DNA of 64,000 nt from Porticoccus sp964608185 (GTDB lineage: Bacteria; Pseudomonadota; Gammaproteobacteria; Pseudomonadales; Porticoccaceae), in the NCBI GenBank assembly GCA_964608185.1, contig CAZSMR010000002.1, positions 3,506 through 67,505 of the forward strand, written 5' to 3'. A program made the translations under genes and the position numbers. Below the pieces are notes generated by a model that worked only from the letters and a program-made list of their open reading frames with translations, was not told the DNA's origin and ran no database searches. Position 1 is the first letter of the stretch; every line of letters starts with the position of its first letter. Of this stretch, positions 1-8,548 are shown one piece after another.

Positions 1-603
1 GCAATTGAATTAATGACAGAGCACGTCAGTCGTCCTGAAGAGCTTCATGGGTCAACCTACAAGGTAAAAACCCCGCAGTCTGAGCATGCGTTATATATAA
101 CTATTAATGATATTATTTTGAATCCTGGTACGGATAATGAGCAGAGACGCCCATTTGAGATTTTTATCAATTCAAAAAATATGGAGCAGTTTCAGTGGGT
201 AGTAGCATTAACCAGAGTAATTTCAGCCGTTTTTCGAAAGGGTGGAGATTGCACTTTCTTAGCTGAAGAATTAAAAGCAGTGTTTGACCCTCAAGGAGGT
301 TACTTTAAACGTGGAGGAAAGTTTATGCCTTCTTTGGTTGCAGAAATTGGTGTAGCTATCGAGGATCATTTGACTAAAATAGGTATGATTAAAGTTAGTG
401 AAATTACTGATGATCAAAAAGAGGCCCTTGTTGAGAAGAGAGTAGAATATGATGCAAGATCATCTTCTGTTAGTGAAAATTGTGACACAGATAACACATT
501 CCCTGCTAGTGCGAGCCTCTGTCGGAAATGTATGACCAAAGCTACTATTTTGATGGATGGATGTATGACTTGTTTGAATTGTGGCGAATCAAAGTGTGGT
601 TAA
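1..603 (+). CDS. nrdJ: B12-dependent (class II) ribonucleotide reductase, C-terminal part or NrdJb subunit
   Basis: This is the C-terminal portion of an adenosylcobalamin-dependent ribonucleotide reductase, which makes deoxyribonucleotides in the cytoplasm with or without oxygen. The block with RPEELHGSTYKVKTP, LNPGTDNEQRRPFEIFINSK and GGYFKRGGKFMPSL is characteristic of the NrdJ C-terminal region, which some gammaproteobacteria encode as a separate NrdJb subunit. The extreme C-terminus is a cysteine-rich tail (CxxC, then CMTCLNCGESKCG), the expected redox-shuttling ribbon. The frame is open to the window edge. An ATG lies at 13, but four in-frame codons precede it and no Shine-Dalgarno is visible, so I treat the 5' end as incomplete. 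Whether this is a fused or split NrdJ cannot be decided here. Confidence 0.82.
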   Translation, partial: AIELMTEHVSRPEELHGSTYKVKTPQSEHALYITINDIILNPGTDNEQRRPFEIFINSKNMEQFQWVVALTRVISAVFRKGGDCTFLAEELKAVFDPQGGYFKRGGKFMPSLVAEIGVAIEDHLTKIGMIKVSEITDDQKEALVEKRVEYDARSSSVSENCDTDNTFPASASLCRKCMTKATILMDGCMTCLNCGESKCG

Positions 604-787
604 TATAGTAACTTTATAATGAAATGTCCTACATAGAGCCCTTTTAAAACAAGGCTTTGCTAGCAATGCCAGCTGCTAGAATCTTATGTAATTTTATATT
701 TTATACGTTAAGCTGGCTCCAGTATTTGAATACCTTTCGATAGACTCTAATTTTTTTTAAATTGTTTTTTTCTAGAAAATTATATTT

Positions 788-1918
788 ATGACTAAAAACA
801 AAAATATTGAACTGAAGGCTACACCTCTTAGGGAATTGCATCTGCAGTTAGATGCCCGAATGGTAGCTTTTGCGGGTTATGAGATGCCAATACATTATTC
901 TGATGGCATTAAAAAAGAACATCTCCATACAAGAGAAAGTGCTGGATTATTTGACGTTTCTCATATGGGGCAAATCACGGTTACTGGAGAGGGTGCCGCT
1001 GAAGCATTAGAGATGTTGGTTCCCGTTGAACTTGTAGATCTTGGAGTCAATAAGCAGACTTATGCCTTGTTGACTAACGAACAAGGAGGGATTCTCGATG
1101 ATTTGATGATTGTTCGTTGGTCAAAAAATTGTTTTTTTCTTGTAGTGAATGCTGATCGAAAAGAGCAAGATCTTGCATATTTAAGAAGTAAACTTGAAGG
1201 CTTTCATGTGGACTATCTACATAATCGAGCCTTGCTCGCACTACAAGGCCCTGCAGCTATCAAGGTAGTTCAGGAATTAGCCTCAGACCTAAAAGAGTTA
1301 GTGTTTATGTCTGGTGCTTGCGTTAATTTAGCTGGAATCGATTGTTATATCACGCGCTCAGGCTACACTGGTGAGGATGGGTTTGAGATTTCTGTTTTGG
1401 CTAATTTCGCTGAAATTTTAGCTAAAAAGTTATTATCCTTTAAGCAGGTAAAGGCAGTTGGCTTAGGAGCTAGAGATTCATTAAGACTAGAAGCAGGACT
1501 TTGTCTTTATGGTCATGATATAGATACTAAAACAACACCAGCTCAGGCTTCTTTAGTTTGGAGCATTAGCAAATCACGTCGAGAGAATGGTAAAAAATAC
1601 GGCGGCTTTCCTGGAGCTAAGATTATTTTAGGGGAGTTAGCTCATGGTCCTACAAGAAAGCGAGTTGGGCTAAAAATAATAGGAAGAGCACCAGTTCGAG
1701 AGGGTGCTGAGTTAGTTGATAAAACAGGAAAAATCATTGGTATTGTTACCAGTGGTGGATTTGGACCAAGCTTAAATGCTCCAATTGCAATGGGTTATGT
1801 GGAGTCTGAGTACTCTGAAATAGGAGCTGAAATTGGGGCAGTTGTCCGCGACAAAATACACCCAGTCTCCGTTCAAAAAATGCCATTTTCCCCAAATCGT
1901 TATTTTCGAGGACTATAA
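788..1918 (+). CDS. gcvT: Aminomethyltransferase, glycine cleavage T-protein
   Basis: T-protein of the glycine cleavage system. It takes the aminomethyl group from lipoyl-H protein and passes the one-carbon unit to tetrahydrofolate, releasing ammonia. The N-terminal folate-binding GCV_T signature is clear (LFDVSHMGQI, about residue 55). GYTGEDGFEISV lies in the middle, and the C-terminal barrel domain ends with RYFRGL. At 376 residues it is close to the usual 360-375. It starts at ATG 788. The next gene is gcvP, 82 bp downstream on the same strand, so the two are probably co-transcribed. gcvH, which often sits between them, is absent. Confidence 0.95.
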   Translation: MTKNKNIELKATPLRELHLQLDARMVAFAGYEMPIHYSDGIKKEHLHTRESAGLFDVSHMGQITVTGEGAAEALEMLVPVELVDLGVNKQTYALLTNEQGGILDDLMIVRWSKNCFFLVVNADRKEQDLAYLRSKLEGFHVDYLHNRALLALQGPAAIKVVQELASDLKELVFMSGACVNLAGIDCYITRSGYTGEDGFEISVLANFAEILAKKLLSFKQVKAVGLGARDSLRLEAGLCLYGHDIDTKTTPAQASLVWSISKSRRENGKKYGGFPGAKIILGELAHGPTRKRVGLKIIGRAPVREGAELVDKTGKIIGIVTSGGFGPSLNAPIAMGYVESEYSEIGAEIGAVVRDKIHPVSVQKMPFSPNRYFRGL

Positions 1919-2000
1919 ACTAGTCAAATTATTTTATTTCTCTCCGTTAGAGACTAAAAGTTAATAGAAATTTTAATTATAAAAATAGAGATACTAATTC

Positions 2001-4856
2001 ATGAAATCGTTAGTAGAGCTTTCTAATAGCAATGAGTTTGTTCGTCGTCACATAGGCCCGTCTAATGCAGACAAACTGGCAATGCTTAAAAGTATTGGCT
2101 ACGATTCTTTAGACTTATTTATTGATGCAGTAGTACCAGAAAAAATTCACTACCAACAGCCCCTTGATTTGGCTGATGCAATAACAGAAAGAGAGGCGCT
2201 GAGTAAATTAGCAGCTATTGCCAGAAAAAATAAAGTGTTAAAAAACTTTATCGGTCAAGGTTATTATAACACTTTAACTCCGAACGTAATATTACGGAAC
2301 GTACTTGAAAATCCAGCATGGTATACCGCGTATACCCCCTATCAACCAGAAATTTCACAAGGACGGCTTGAGGCGCTACTAAATTTTCAAACGATGATCG
2401 TCGAACTAACAGGAATGGATTTAGCCAGCGCATCGTTGCTAGATGAAGGAACTGCTGCAGCAGAGGCAATGACACTTTGTCGGAGAATGTCTAAATCAAA
2501 AGAAGCAATATTTTTTGTTGATGAGCATTGTTTTCCGCAAACAATTGATGTAATAAAAACTCGTGCAGAACCGATCGGTATAGAGATAGTTATTGGCAAA
2601 GTATCAGATATAGAAAATTATAATTTCTTTGGGGCATTGCTTCAGTATCCGGGAGAAGATGGCTCTATCAGAGATTTTAGTGAGGCCATAACCGTTATCC
2701 ATAAAAAGCAAGGATTGGTAGTAATGGCTGCAGATATACTGAGTTTATTATTACTTAAAAGTCCAGGAGAAATTGGAGCTGATGTAGCTATAGGCTGCAC
2801 ACAAAGATTTGGCATTCCTTTAGGTTTTGGAGGCCCTCATGCAGCTTATATGGCAACAAAAAATTTATTCAAGCGCTCACTTCCGGGCCGTCTTGTTGGC
2901 GTCTCAATCGACGCTAGTGGCAAACCAGCTTATCGGTTGGCACTTCAAACACGTGAGCAACATATTCGAAGAGAAAAGGCTACTAGTAACATATGCACTG
3001 CGCAGGCATTATTAGCAGTAATGGCAAGTATGTATGCCGTATATCACGGCCCCGATGGACTTAAGTGTATTGCTGAAAGAGTTAGTCGCCTTACATCTAT
3101 ATTAGCATCTGGCCTTAAAAAAATCGGGTGCACAATAGTAAATGATAGTTTCTTTGATACTCTTACCATGCAAACTGGTAAAGATACTGAGGAGATTCAT
3201 AGCTTAGCTGTTAGGCAAGGCTTTAATTTACGTGTGATAGATAACTCCCATTTAGGTATATCTCTAGACGAGACTACATGCCCTAATGATGTAGAGAAGC
3301 TTTGGCGTTTATTTGATAAGAATACTAATTTATTAGTTGCTGAGCTTGACTTAATATCGCCAAGCGGGATCCCAGAAAAGCTATCAAGAAAAGACTCACC
3401 GTTAACTCATCCAGTATTTAATATCTATCATTCGGAGACAGAAATGCTGCGTTATCTGAGAAAACTTTCAGATAAAGATATTGCACTAGATAGATCTATG
3501 ATACCCCTGGGTTCATGCACTATGAAGTTGAATTCTTCTTCTGAAATGTTGCCTATAAGCTGGCCAGAATTTGCAAATATTCATCCTTTTGCTCCGTGTG
3601 ATCAGGCGTCAGGGTACATAGAAATGATAGAAGAAGTTGAGTCTATGTTATGTGTTGTTACAGGTTATGATGCAGTGTCTTTACAGCCTAATGCAGGATC
3701 TCAAGGAGAGTATGCTGGACTACTAGCTATTCGTGCCTACCATGCTAGTCGAGGAGAATCACACCGTAATATATGCTTAATACCTAGTTCTGCTCATGGC
3801 ACAAATCCTGCATCTGCTCAAATGTGTGGTATGACTGTGGTGGTAACTAGTTGTGATGATATGGGTAATGTTGACCTAAAAGAACTTCGACAAAAAGCGG
3901 CGCAATATGCAGATAATTTAGCAGCCATAATGGTGACTTATCCTTCTACTCATGGGGTATTTGAGGAGGGTATTATTGAGGTATGTGAGATAGTTCATCA
4001 ACATGGAGGCCAAGTATATATTGATGGCGCTAACTTAAATGCTATGGTGGGAGTTTGTAGGCCAGGAAAATTTGGTGGTGATGTATCTCATTTAAATCTT
4101 CATAAGACATTTTGCATTCCTCATGGGGGTGGTGGGCCAGGAGTTGGACCAGTTGCGGTCAGCGAACACTTGGCGCCATATCTTCCAGGACACAAAAAGC
4201 TTCCTCAGAAGTCTATAATTAATACAGTTTCATCTGCACCATGGGGCAGCGCGAGTATCTTGCCGATCACTTGGATGTATATGAAAATGATGGGATCAGC
4301 AGGATTAAAGCATGCAACAGAGATAGCTATCCTTAATGCAAATTATATTGCAGATCGACTTAAGAATGCTTATACAATTCTTTATACAGGTAAAAATGGT
4401 AGAGTTGCTCATGAATGCATTATAGATCTGAGAAATATTAAAGATGAGGTAGGTGTTTCAGTAGATGACATAGCCAAGAGGCTTATAGATTACGGTTTCC
4501 ATGCACCCACTATGTCATTCCCTGTTCCGGGCACTTTGATGATTGAACCCACTGAAAGTGAATCAAAAGAAGAACTAGATAGATTTTGTGATGCTATGTT
4601 AGAAATTCACAAAGAAATAATGTCCGTCCAGCAAGGCGACTATCCTACTGATGATAACCCCTTAGTTCACGCACCTCATACAGCTGATATTGTGATTTCT
4701 GATAATTGGAATAGGCCTTACACTAGAGAAAAAGCTGCTTATCCACTTGCTTCGCTTAAAAACTCAAAATATTGGCCACCTGTAGGAAGAATAGATAACG
4801 TCCATGGTGATAAAAACTTAATTTGTGCTCGTTTGCCGATCTCTGAATATGAATGA
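2001..4856 (+). CDS. gcvP: Glycine dehydrogenase (decarboxylating), P-protein
   Basis: Single-chain P-protein of the glycine cleavage system. It decarboxylates glycine with pyridoxal phosphate and loads the aminomethyl group on the H-protein lipoate. At 951 residues it matches the fused homodimeric type. The N-terminal half has FVRRHIGPS and the catalytically degenerate half-domain (LGFGGPHAAYMA). The C-terminal half has the PLP site, with Lys702 in NLHKTFCIPHGGGGPG, and IPLGSCTMKLN and SSAHGTNPASA upstream. It follows gcvT closely. The downstream neighbour is convergent, with a 15-bp gap and no clear hairpin terminator. Confidence 0.97.
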   Translation: MKSLVELSNSNEFVRRHIGPSNADKLAMLKSIGYDSLDLFIDAVVPEKIHYQQPLDLADAITEREALSKLAAIARKNKVLKNFIGQGYYNTLTPNVILRNVLENPAWYTAYTPYQPEISQGRLEALLNFQTMIVELTGMDLASASLLDEGTAAAEAMTLCRRMSKSKEAIFFVDEHCFPQTIDVIKTRAEPIGIEIVIGKVSDIENYNFFGALLQYPGEDGSIRDFSEAITVIHKKQGLVVMAADILSLLLLKSPGEIGADVAIGCTQRFGIPLGFGGPHAAYMATKNLFKRSLPGRLVGVSIDASGKPAYRLALQTREQHIRREKATSNICTAQALLAVMASMYAVYHGPDGLKCIAERVSRLTSILASGLKKIGCTIVNDSFFDTLTMQTGKDTEEIHSLAVRQGFNLRVIDNSHLGISLDETTCPNDVEKLWRLFDKNTNLLVAELDLISPSGIPEKLSRKDSPLTHPVFNIYHSETEMLRYLRKLSDKDIALDRSMIPLGSCTMKLNSSSEMLPISWPEFANIHPFAPCDQASGYIEMIEEVESMLCVVTGYDAVSLQPNAGSQGEYAGLLAIRAYHASRGESHRNICLIPSSAHGTNPASAQMCGMTVVVTSCDDMGNVDLKELRQKAAQYADNLAAIMVTYPSTHGVFEEGIIEVCEIVHQHGGQVYIDGANLNAMVGVCRPGKFGGDVSHLNLHKTFCIPHGGGGPGVGPVAVSEHLAPYLPGHKKLPQKSIINTVSSAPWGSASILPITWMYMKMMGSAGLKHATEIAILNANYIADRLKNAYTILYTGKNGRVAHECIIDLRNIKDEVGVSVDDIAKRLIDYGFHAPTMSFPVPGTLMIEPTESESKEELDRFCDAMLEIHKEIMSVQQGDYPTDDNPLVHAPHTADIVISDNWNRPYTREKAAYPLASLKNSKYWPPVGRIDNVHGDKNLICARLPISEYE

Positions 4857-4871
4857 TTATATCTGAGACGC

Positions 4872-5645
4872 CTACTTTAAATCACTTAAGAACTCTAGAA
4901 CAATTTGATTGAACTCTTTTGGTTTTTCTGTATGCAACCAATGGCCTGCTTCCTTTATAGTTTTATATTGAGCTTTGGGAAACAATCCTAATATATTACC
5001 GAGGTGCTTATTTTTAACGTAAGGAGATTTTTCTCCTTTAATAAAAAGAGAAGGACCCATATAGGGTTTTCCGACAGGAGCTAAGTTTAATTTGCTCTGA
5101 TAATTAGAATTAATGCTTTCCATAAAAAGCTGCAATCCATAAGACCGATCTTTTTTTTGAAACAGATTTTTCAAAAGAAAACCTCTCGTGGTCCCATCGC
5201 TGACGTAAAATGATAGAATCTCGTCAGCTTTTTTTCTAGATAAGAGGTTAGTTTTAACTAAGGCGTTTAAGCCCTCAATAGTTTTACTGTGTTCACTTGA
5301 CTCATAATCAATAGGCGAAATATCCACAATAATAACCCTACTTACTCGATGAGCATGATTTAGAGCTACCTGCATAGCAACTTTACCGCCCATAGAGTGT
5401 CCGATTAGCGTGGCTTGAATGATATTTAAATCATCCATCAGTTCGATGATATCGTCTGCCATGCATGGATAATTCATTTCCTGACACTGGGGGGATTTTC
5501 CATGGTTCCGAAGATCCGGTGAAATTATCATATTGCTTGAAGAAAGAGTTCGACCTAGTAGCCCTAAATTACTTCCTGAACCAAATAATCCATGAAGTAA
5601 TATCACTGCTTCGCCACAACCTTGAATAGTATATTGTAATTTCAC
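4872..5645 (-). CDS. YbfF-type alpha/beta hydrolase (esterase)
   Basis: A cytoplasmic alpha/beta-fold hydrolase of the YbfF esterase family, of unknown physiological substrate. The oxyanion/HG motif (ILLHGLFGSGSN), the nucleophile elbow GHSMGG and the C-terminal catalytic histidine (EAGHWLHTEKP) are all present. I place the start at GTG 5645 because homologues begin with a sequence like VKLQYTIQG, giving 257 residues, the usual length. An in-frame ATG at 5765 would add 40 residues with no family similarity and would overlap the end of the upstream dehydrogenase by 25 bp. It is probably the distal gene of a minus-strand pair with the dehydrogenase. Confidence 0.8.
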   Translation of the reverse strand: MKLQYTIQGCGEAVILLHGLFGSGSNLGLLGRTLSSSNMIISPDLRNHGKSPQCQEMNYPCMADDIIELMDDLNIIQATLIGHSMGGKVAMQVALNHAHRVSRVIIVDISPIDYESSEHSKTIEGLNALVKTNLLSRKKADEILSFYVSDGTTRGFLLKNLFQKKDRSYGLQLFMESINSNYQSKLNLAPVGKPYMGPSLFIKGEKSPYVKNKHLGNILGLFPKAQYKTIKEAGHWLHTEKPKEFNQIVLEFLSDLK

Positions 5646-5740
5646 AGTCTTCAGTCTTATTGGTGATGAACTTCTGAAAATATATATTTTACAGAATTTT
5701 TTTAAGGCAATAAAATCATAGTATGATCGAAACTTTCTAA

Positions 5741-7210
5741 TTAAGGTTCCAGCCCACCGAGACAAATATATTTTAGCTCTAGATAATCATTTAGGCCATA
5801 CTTTGATCCTTCTCGACCATGTCCTGATTGTTTTGTTCCACCAAAGGGAGCCATTTCACTTGAAATTGAACTTTCATTAATTCCAATAATTCCACAATCT
5901 AGCTGCTTGGCCACCCTTGAAATTTTTGCGTTATCACGAGTATAGAGATACGCTGCTAAACCATGTACAGTATTATTTGCTAGCGATATAGCTTCAGCTT
6001 CTGTGTCAAACTTAAACAAAGGTGCTACAGGGCCAAAAATTTCTTCTGAAAAAACTCTCATATACTCATCAGCATTATCAAGAACTGTAGGCTCTATAAA
6101 ATTTCTTCCTAGTTTTGAGCGTTGCCCGCCAACTAAAAGTTTTGAACCTTTTTCAAGAGCGTCTCCAATAAGCTCGCAGATACTATCAGCTGCTTCTTCA
6201 TTTATTAGAGGGCCAACAGACGTCCCTTTTTTATTACCGAAGCCTAAAGTAAGGTTTTTTACAGCCTGGGTAAATTTTTTTGAAAACTCATCATAAACAT
6301 CTGATTGGATTAGGAATCTATTTGCACAAATGCATGTTTGTCCAGCGTTTCTAAATTTTGATTTTATAGCACCCTCAACGGAGGCGTCTATATTTGCATC
6401 ATTAAATACAATAAACGGAGCGTTTCCTCCTAGTTCCATAGATGTTCGTTTGACGGTACTTGCGCAAGACTCCATTAATTTTTTTCCTATAGCAGTAGAC
6501 CCAGTAAAAGAGATTTTTTTTACTTGTGGATTGCTTGTTAATTCAGTACCAATTTCTTCCGGGTTACCAGTTAGTATGTTTATTAGTCCTTTAGGCATAT
6601 TAGCTCTTTCAGCTATAGCAACCAAAGCCATTGCAGAAAGCGGTGTTTTATCATCAGGCTTACATACAACACTACAACCAGCAGCTAGAGCTGGAGCGAT
6701 TTTTCTAGCTAGCATAGCAAAGGGAAAATTCCAGGGTGTGATACATGCCACAACGCCTACTGGATTTTTAGTGACAAATAATTTTTTATCACCCGTTGAT
6801 TCAGGTATCAGATCTCCATAGATTCGCTTCGCCTCTTCAGCAAACCATTCAATATATTTTGCTCCATAAGTAACTTCTGCTCGAGACTCCTCTAATGGTT
6901 TACCTTGTTCTGCTGTAATAATTTGGGAAATATCTTCCTTATTTTCAATAACTAAATTGTACCAATTGCGTATTAATTTTGATCTGTCGTAAGGACTCAC
7001 TTTAGCCCATAGCTCCTGAGCTAGTTTTGCAGATTCGATCATCCTCTTGGTTTCTCTAGCTCCACATTTAGCAACTTCAGTTATTAAATCACCACTAGCG
7101 GGATTTGTAATATTAAGAGTTTCTCCGCTATCAGAATTAATCCATTTTCCACCAACAAAAGATTTAGTTTTGAGGAGAGAGGGATCTTTTAAAACCAAAA
7201 TATTGTTCAT
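5741..7210 (-). CDS. gabD: NAD(P)-dependent succinate-semialdehyde dehydrogenase family protein
   Basis: Aldehyde dehydrogenase of the succinate-semialdehyde/glutarate-semialdehyde branch, which oxidises the semialdehyde to the acid with NAD(P)+. Visible motifs are CITPWNFPFAM, the Rossmann turn SFTGSTAIGKKL, the general-base region MELGGNAPF and the catalytic cysteine in NAGQTCICANRF (about residue 290). The C-terminal MAPFGGTKQSGHGREG is typical of GabD. The 489-residue length is standard. I start at ATG 7210; a TTG two codons upstream is less well spaced from the weak AGG. The exact semialdehyde cannot be told from sequence. The AraC-type regulator just upstream on the same strand may control it. 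Confidence 0.87.
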   Translation of the reverse strand: MNNILVLKDPSLLKTKSFVGGKWINSDSGETLNITNPASGDLITEVAKCGARETKRMIESAKLAQELWAKVSPYDRSKLIRNWYNLVIENKEDISQIITAEQGKPLEESRAEVTYGAKYIEWFAEEAKRIYGDLIPESTGDKKLFVTKNPVGVVACITPWNFPFAMLARKIAPALAAGCSVVCKPDDKTPLSAMALVAIAERANMPKGLINILTGNPEEIGTELTSNPQVKKISFTGSTAIGKKLMESCASTVKRTSMELGGNAPFIVFNDANIDASVEGAIKSKFRNAGQTCICANRFLIQSDVYDEFSKKFTQAVKNLTLGFGNKKGTSVGPLINEEAADSICELIGDALEKGSKLLVGGQRSKLGRNFIEPTVLDNADEYMRVFSEEIFGPVAPLFKFDTEAEAISLANNTVHGLAAYLYTRDNAKISRVAKQLDCGIIGINESSISSEMAPFGGTKQSGHGREGSKYGLNDYLELKYICLGGLEP

Positions 7211-7309
7211 ATGCAACCTAGTTAAAATATAATTAAGTTTTTTATTGAGTTGTTGTTAGGGTTTTCGTCCTTCTAGCATTAAATTATTATTTAAATAATG
7301 ATTAGTATT

Positions 7310-8323
7310 CTATTTTTTTAGTTGGTCTTTGCAATAATTTCTTGGAGTTAATCCTGTCCAGTGTTTAAAAGCTCTAGTAAAAGATCTAGGTTCAGTGAAC
7401 CCAACAATCTCGGAAACCTCTTCAACTGACAGTTTTTCTATAACCAGCTTTTTAATAGCAAGTTCTCGTCTCATATCATCCTTTATTTTCTGATAACTTG
7501 TCCCTTCATTCTTAAGATTTCGGTACAGCATCAGAGTATTCATGTTTAGTTTTTCTGCTAATATATCTGCTTTAGGAAAATATAATCTTACAAAGTTTTC
7601 TCCAGTAATTTCCCTTTCTATTTTTGACTCTAAACTAACTTTGTCTCCAGGAATTGTCATGATTTTAGCAGGATGATTTGCTAAAAATTCTTCCATTTCT
7701 TTTTTTGAACGCATCAGAGGTTTATCAAGGTATCTAGCATCAAAAAATATACTATTGTATGACTGTTCAAATAACAGATTTCCTGGAAACATAATTTTAA
7801 GTTCATCGACATTATTTACTCCAGTTTGCATCAAGCTAACCCCTTTTAAGCGGATTGTTTCAGCTATATACCAGCTTGGAAAGCGATGCCAAATAACTAA
7901 AAGATATTGAGCTAAAAAATAATCTGGATCTAGTTCTGGATGTGTAAAATTGAATTGCAATTGGACAATATTATTTTCGTCTTTGTAAAGGCCAATTTTT
8001 ATAGATTCTGTGATCAAACCGTAAAAGCTGATCATCTTCTCTAAAAGATCACCTAATGTTGCACAATGTGTCGAAAGTTCGCAAAACAGCTTAAAAATTC
8101 CATACTTGCAAGGTTGGTTCGTGAAACCCATAAATTCGTCATTTAATTCTTTCTGAACTGAACGAAAAAGTCGTGCTACTTGATCAGTATGTATTCTACG
8201 CGCAGTTTGTCTTATAGCAGATGGGTTAATCCCAGCCCTGGCAAGTAATACAGAACAATCAAGTTTTTTTTGACGTATACCATGAAGACATGAAATGACG
8301 TGATGATGAGCAATTGTAGCGAT
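7310..8323 (-). CDS. AraC family transcriptional regulator with AraC_N domain; apparent AUC start
   Basis: A one-component regulator with an N-terminal AraC_N (PF12625-type) effector domain and a C-terminal AraC double helix-turn-helix (VEEVSEIVGFTEPRSFTRAFKHWTGLTPRNY). The first ATG (8131) would delete about 64 residues of the N-terminal domain. The frame stays open upstream and reads (start)-ATIAHHHVISCLHGIRQ...LLARAGINPSAIR, which fits this family's N-terminus without a break. An in-frame TAG lies at 8327-8329, so the only possible starts are ATT 8326 or ATC 8323. An AGAGGA lies 7 bases before ATC. The resulting 337 residues is the normal family length. The gene is divergent from the methylmalonyl-CoA mutase operon and upstream of gabD; either could be its target. 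Confidence 0.8.
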   Translation of the reverse strand: MATIAHHHVISCLHGIRQKKLDCSVLLARAGINPSAIRQTARRIHTDQVARLFRSVQKELNDEFMGFTNQPCKYGIFKLFCELSTHCATLGDLLEKMISFYGLITESIKIGLYKDENNIVQLQFNFTHPELDPDYFLAQYLLVIWHRFPSWYIAETIRLKGVSLMQTGVNNVDELKIMFPGNLLFEQSYNSIFFDARYLDKPLMRSKKEMEEFLANHPAKIMTIPGDKVSLESKIEREITGENFVRLYFPKADILAEKLNMNTLMLYRNLKNEGTSYQKIKDDMRRELAIKKLVIEKLSVEEVSEIVGFTEPRSFTRAFKHWTGLTPRNYCKDQLKK

Positions 8324-8330
8324 AATCTAT

Positions 8331-8336
8331 TCCTCT
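8331..8336 (-). promoter_or_regulatory. Shine-Dalgarno for the AraC gene, supporting an AUC start
   Basis: The minus strand reads AGAGGA here, a strong Shine-Dalgarno, followed by ATAG, ATT and ATC. The spacing is 7 bases to ATC (8323) and 4 bases to ATT (8326). No ATG, GTG or TTG occurs in frame before 8131, so this site decides the start. Confidence 0.6.
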
Positions 8337-8505
8337 AAAATATATAAATTGGTGAGTTTAATTTAAATTATATAGATATATTGGCATATTTTTTAAATTA
8401 AGTGAAACAATTAGTGAGTTAATAGGATAAAATTGGACCTTGTGTATATTTTTGAGGTAATCCATAGTAAAAATGCTATAACTATTACTCCCGCTGACTG
8501 ATAAT

Positions 8506-8525
8506 AAGCTTAGAAGTCTCAGCTT
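8506..8525. promoter_or_regulatory. Inverted repeat in the leader of the methylmalonyl-CoA mutase operon
   Basis: AAGCTTAGA, two bases, then TCTCAGCTT form a near-perfect 9-bp inverted repeat (one mismatch), about 10 bases before the GAGGA ribosome site of the mutase gene. It could be a dimeric operator or an RNA hairpin. No T-run follows it, so it is not a terminator. Confidence 0.35.
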
Positions 8526-8548
8526 TAATACAAGTGAGGATATACTCA

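Noticed and set aside
604..787. Possible glycine riboswitch before gcvT
   Set aside because: The region has no recognisable glycine-aptamer core. The only structures are a weak CTAGCA/TGCTAG inverted repeat (660-679) and an AGCC/GGCT pair, neither with a T run.
6003..6821. Two plus-strand open frames (97 and 163 codons) inside gabD
   Set aside because: They are antisense to a well-conserved gene and are the usual shadow frames of its codon pattern.
8330..8548. Cobalamin riboswitch before the B12-dependent mutase
   Set aside because: The space is too short and I see no B12-box-like sequence.
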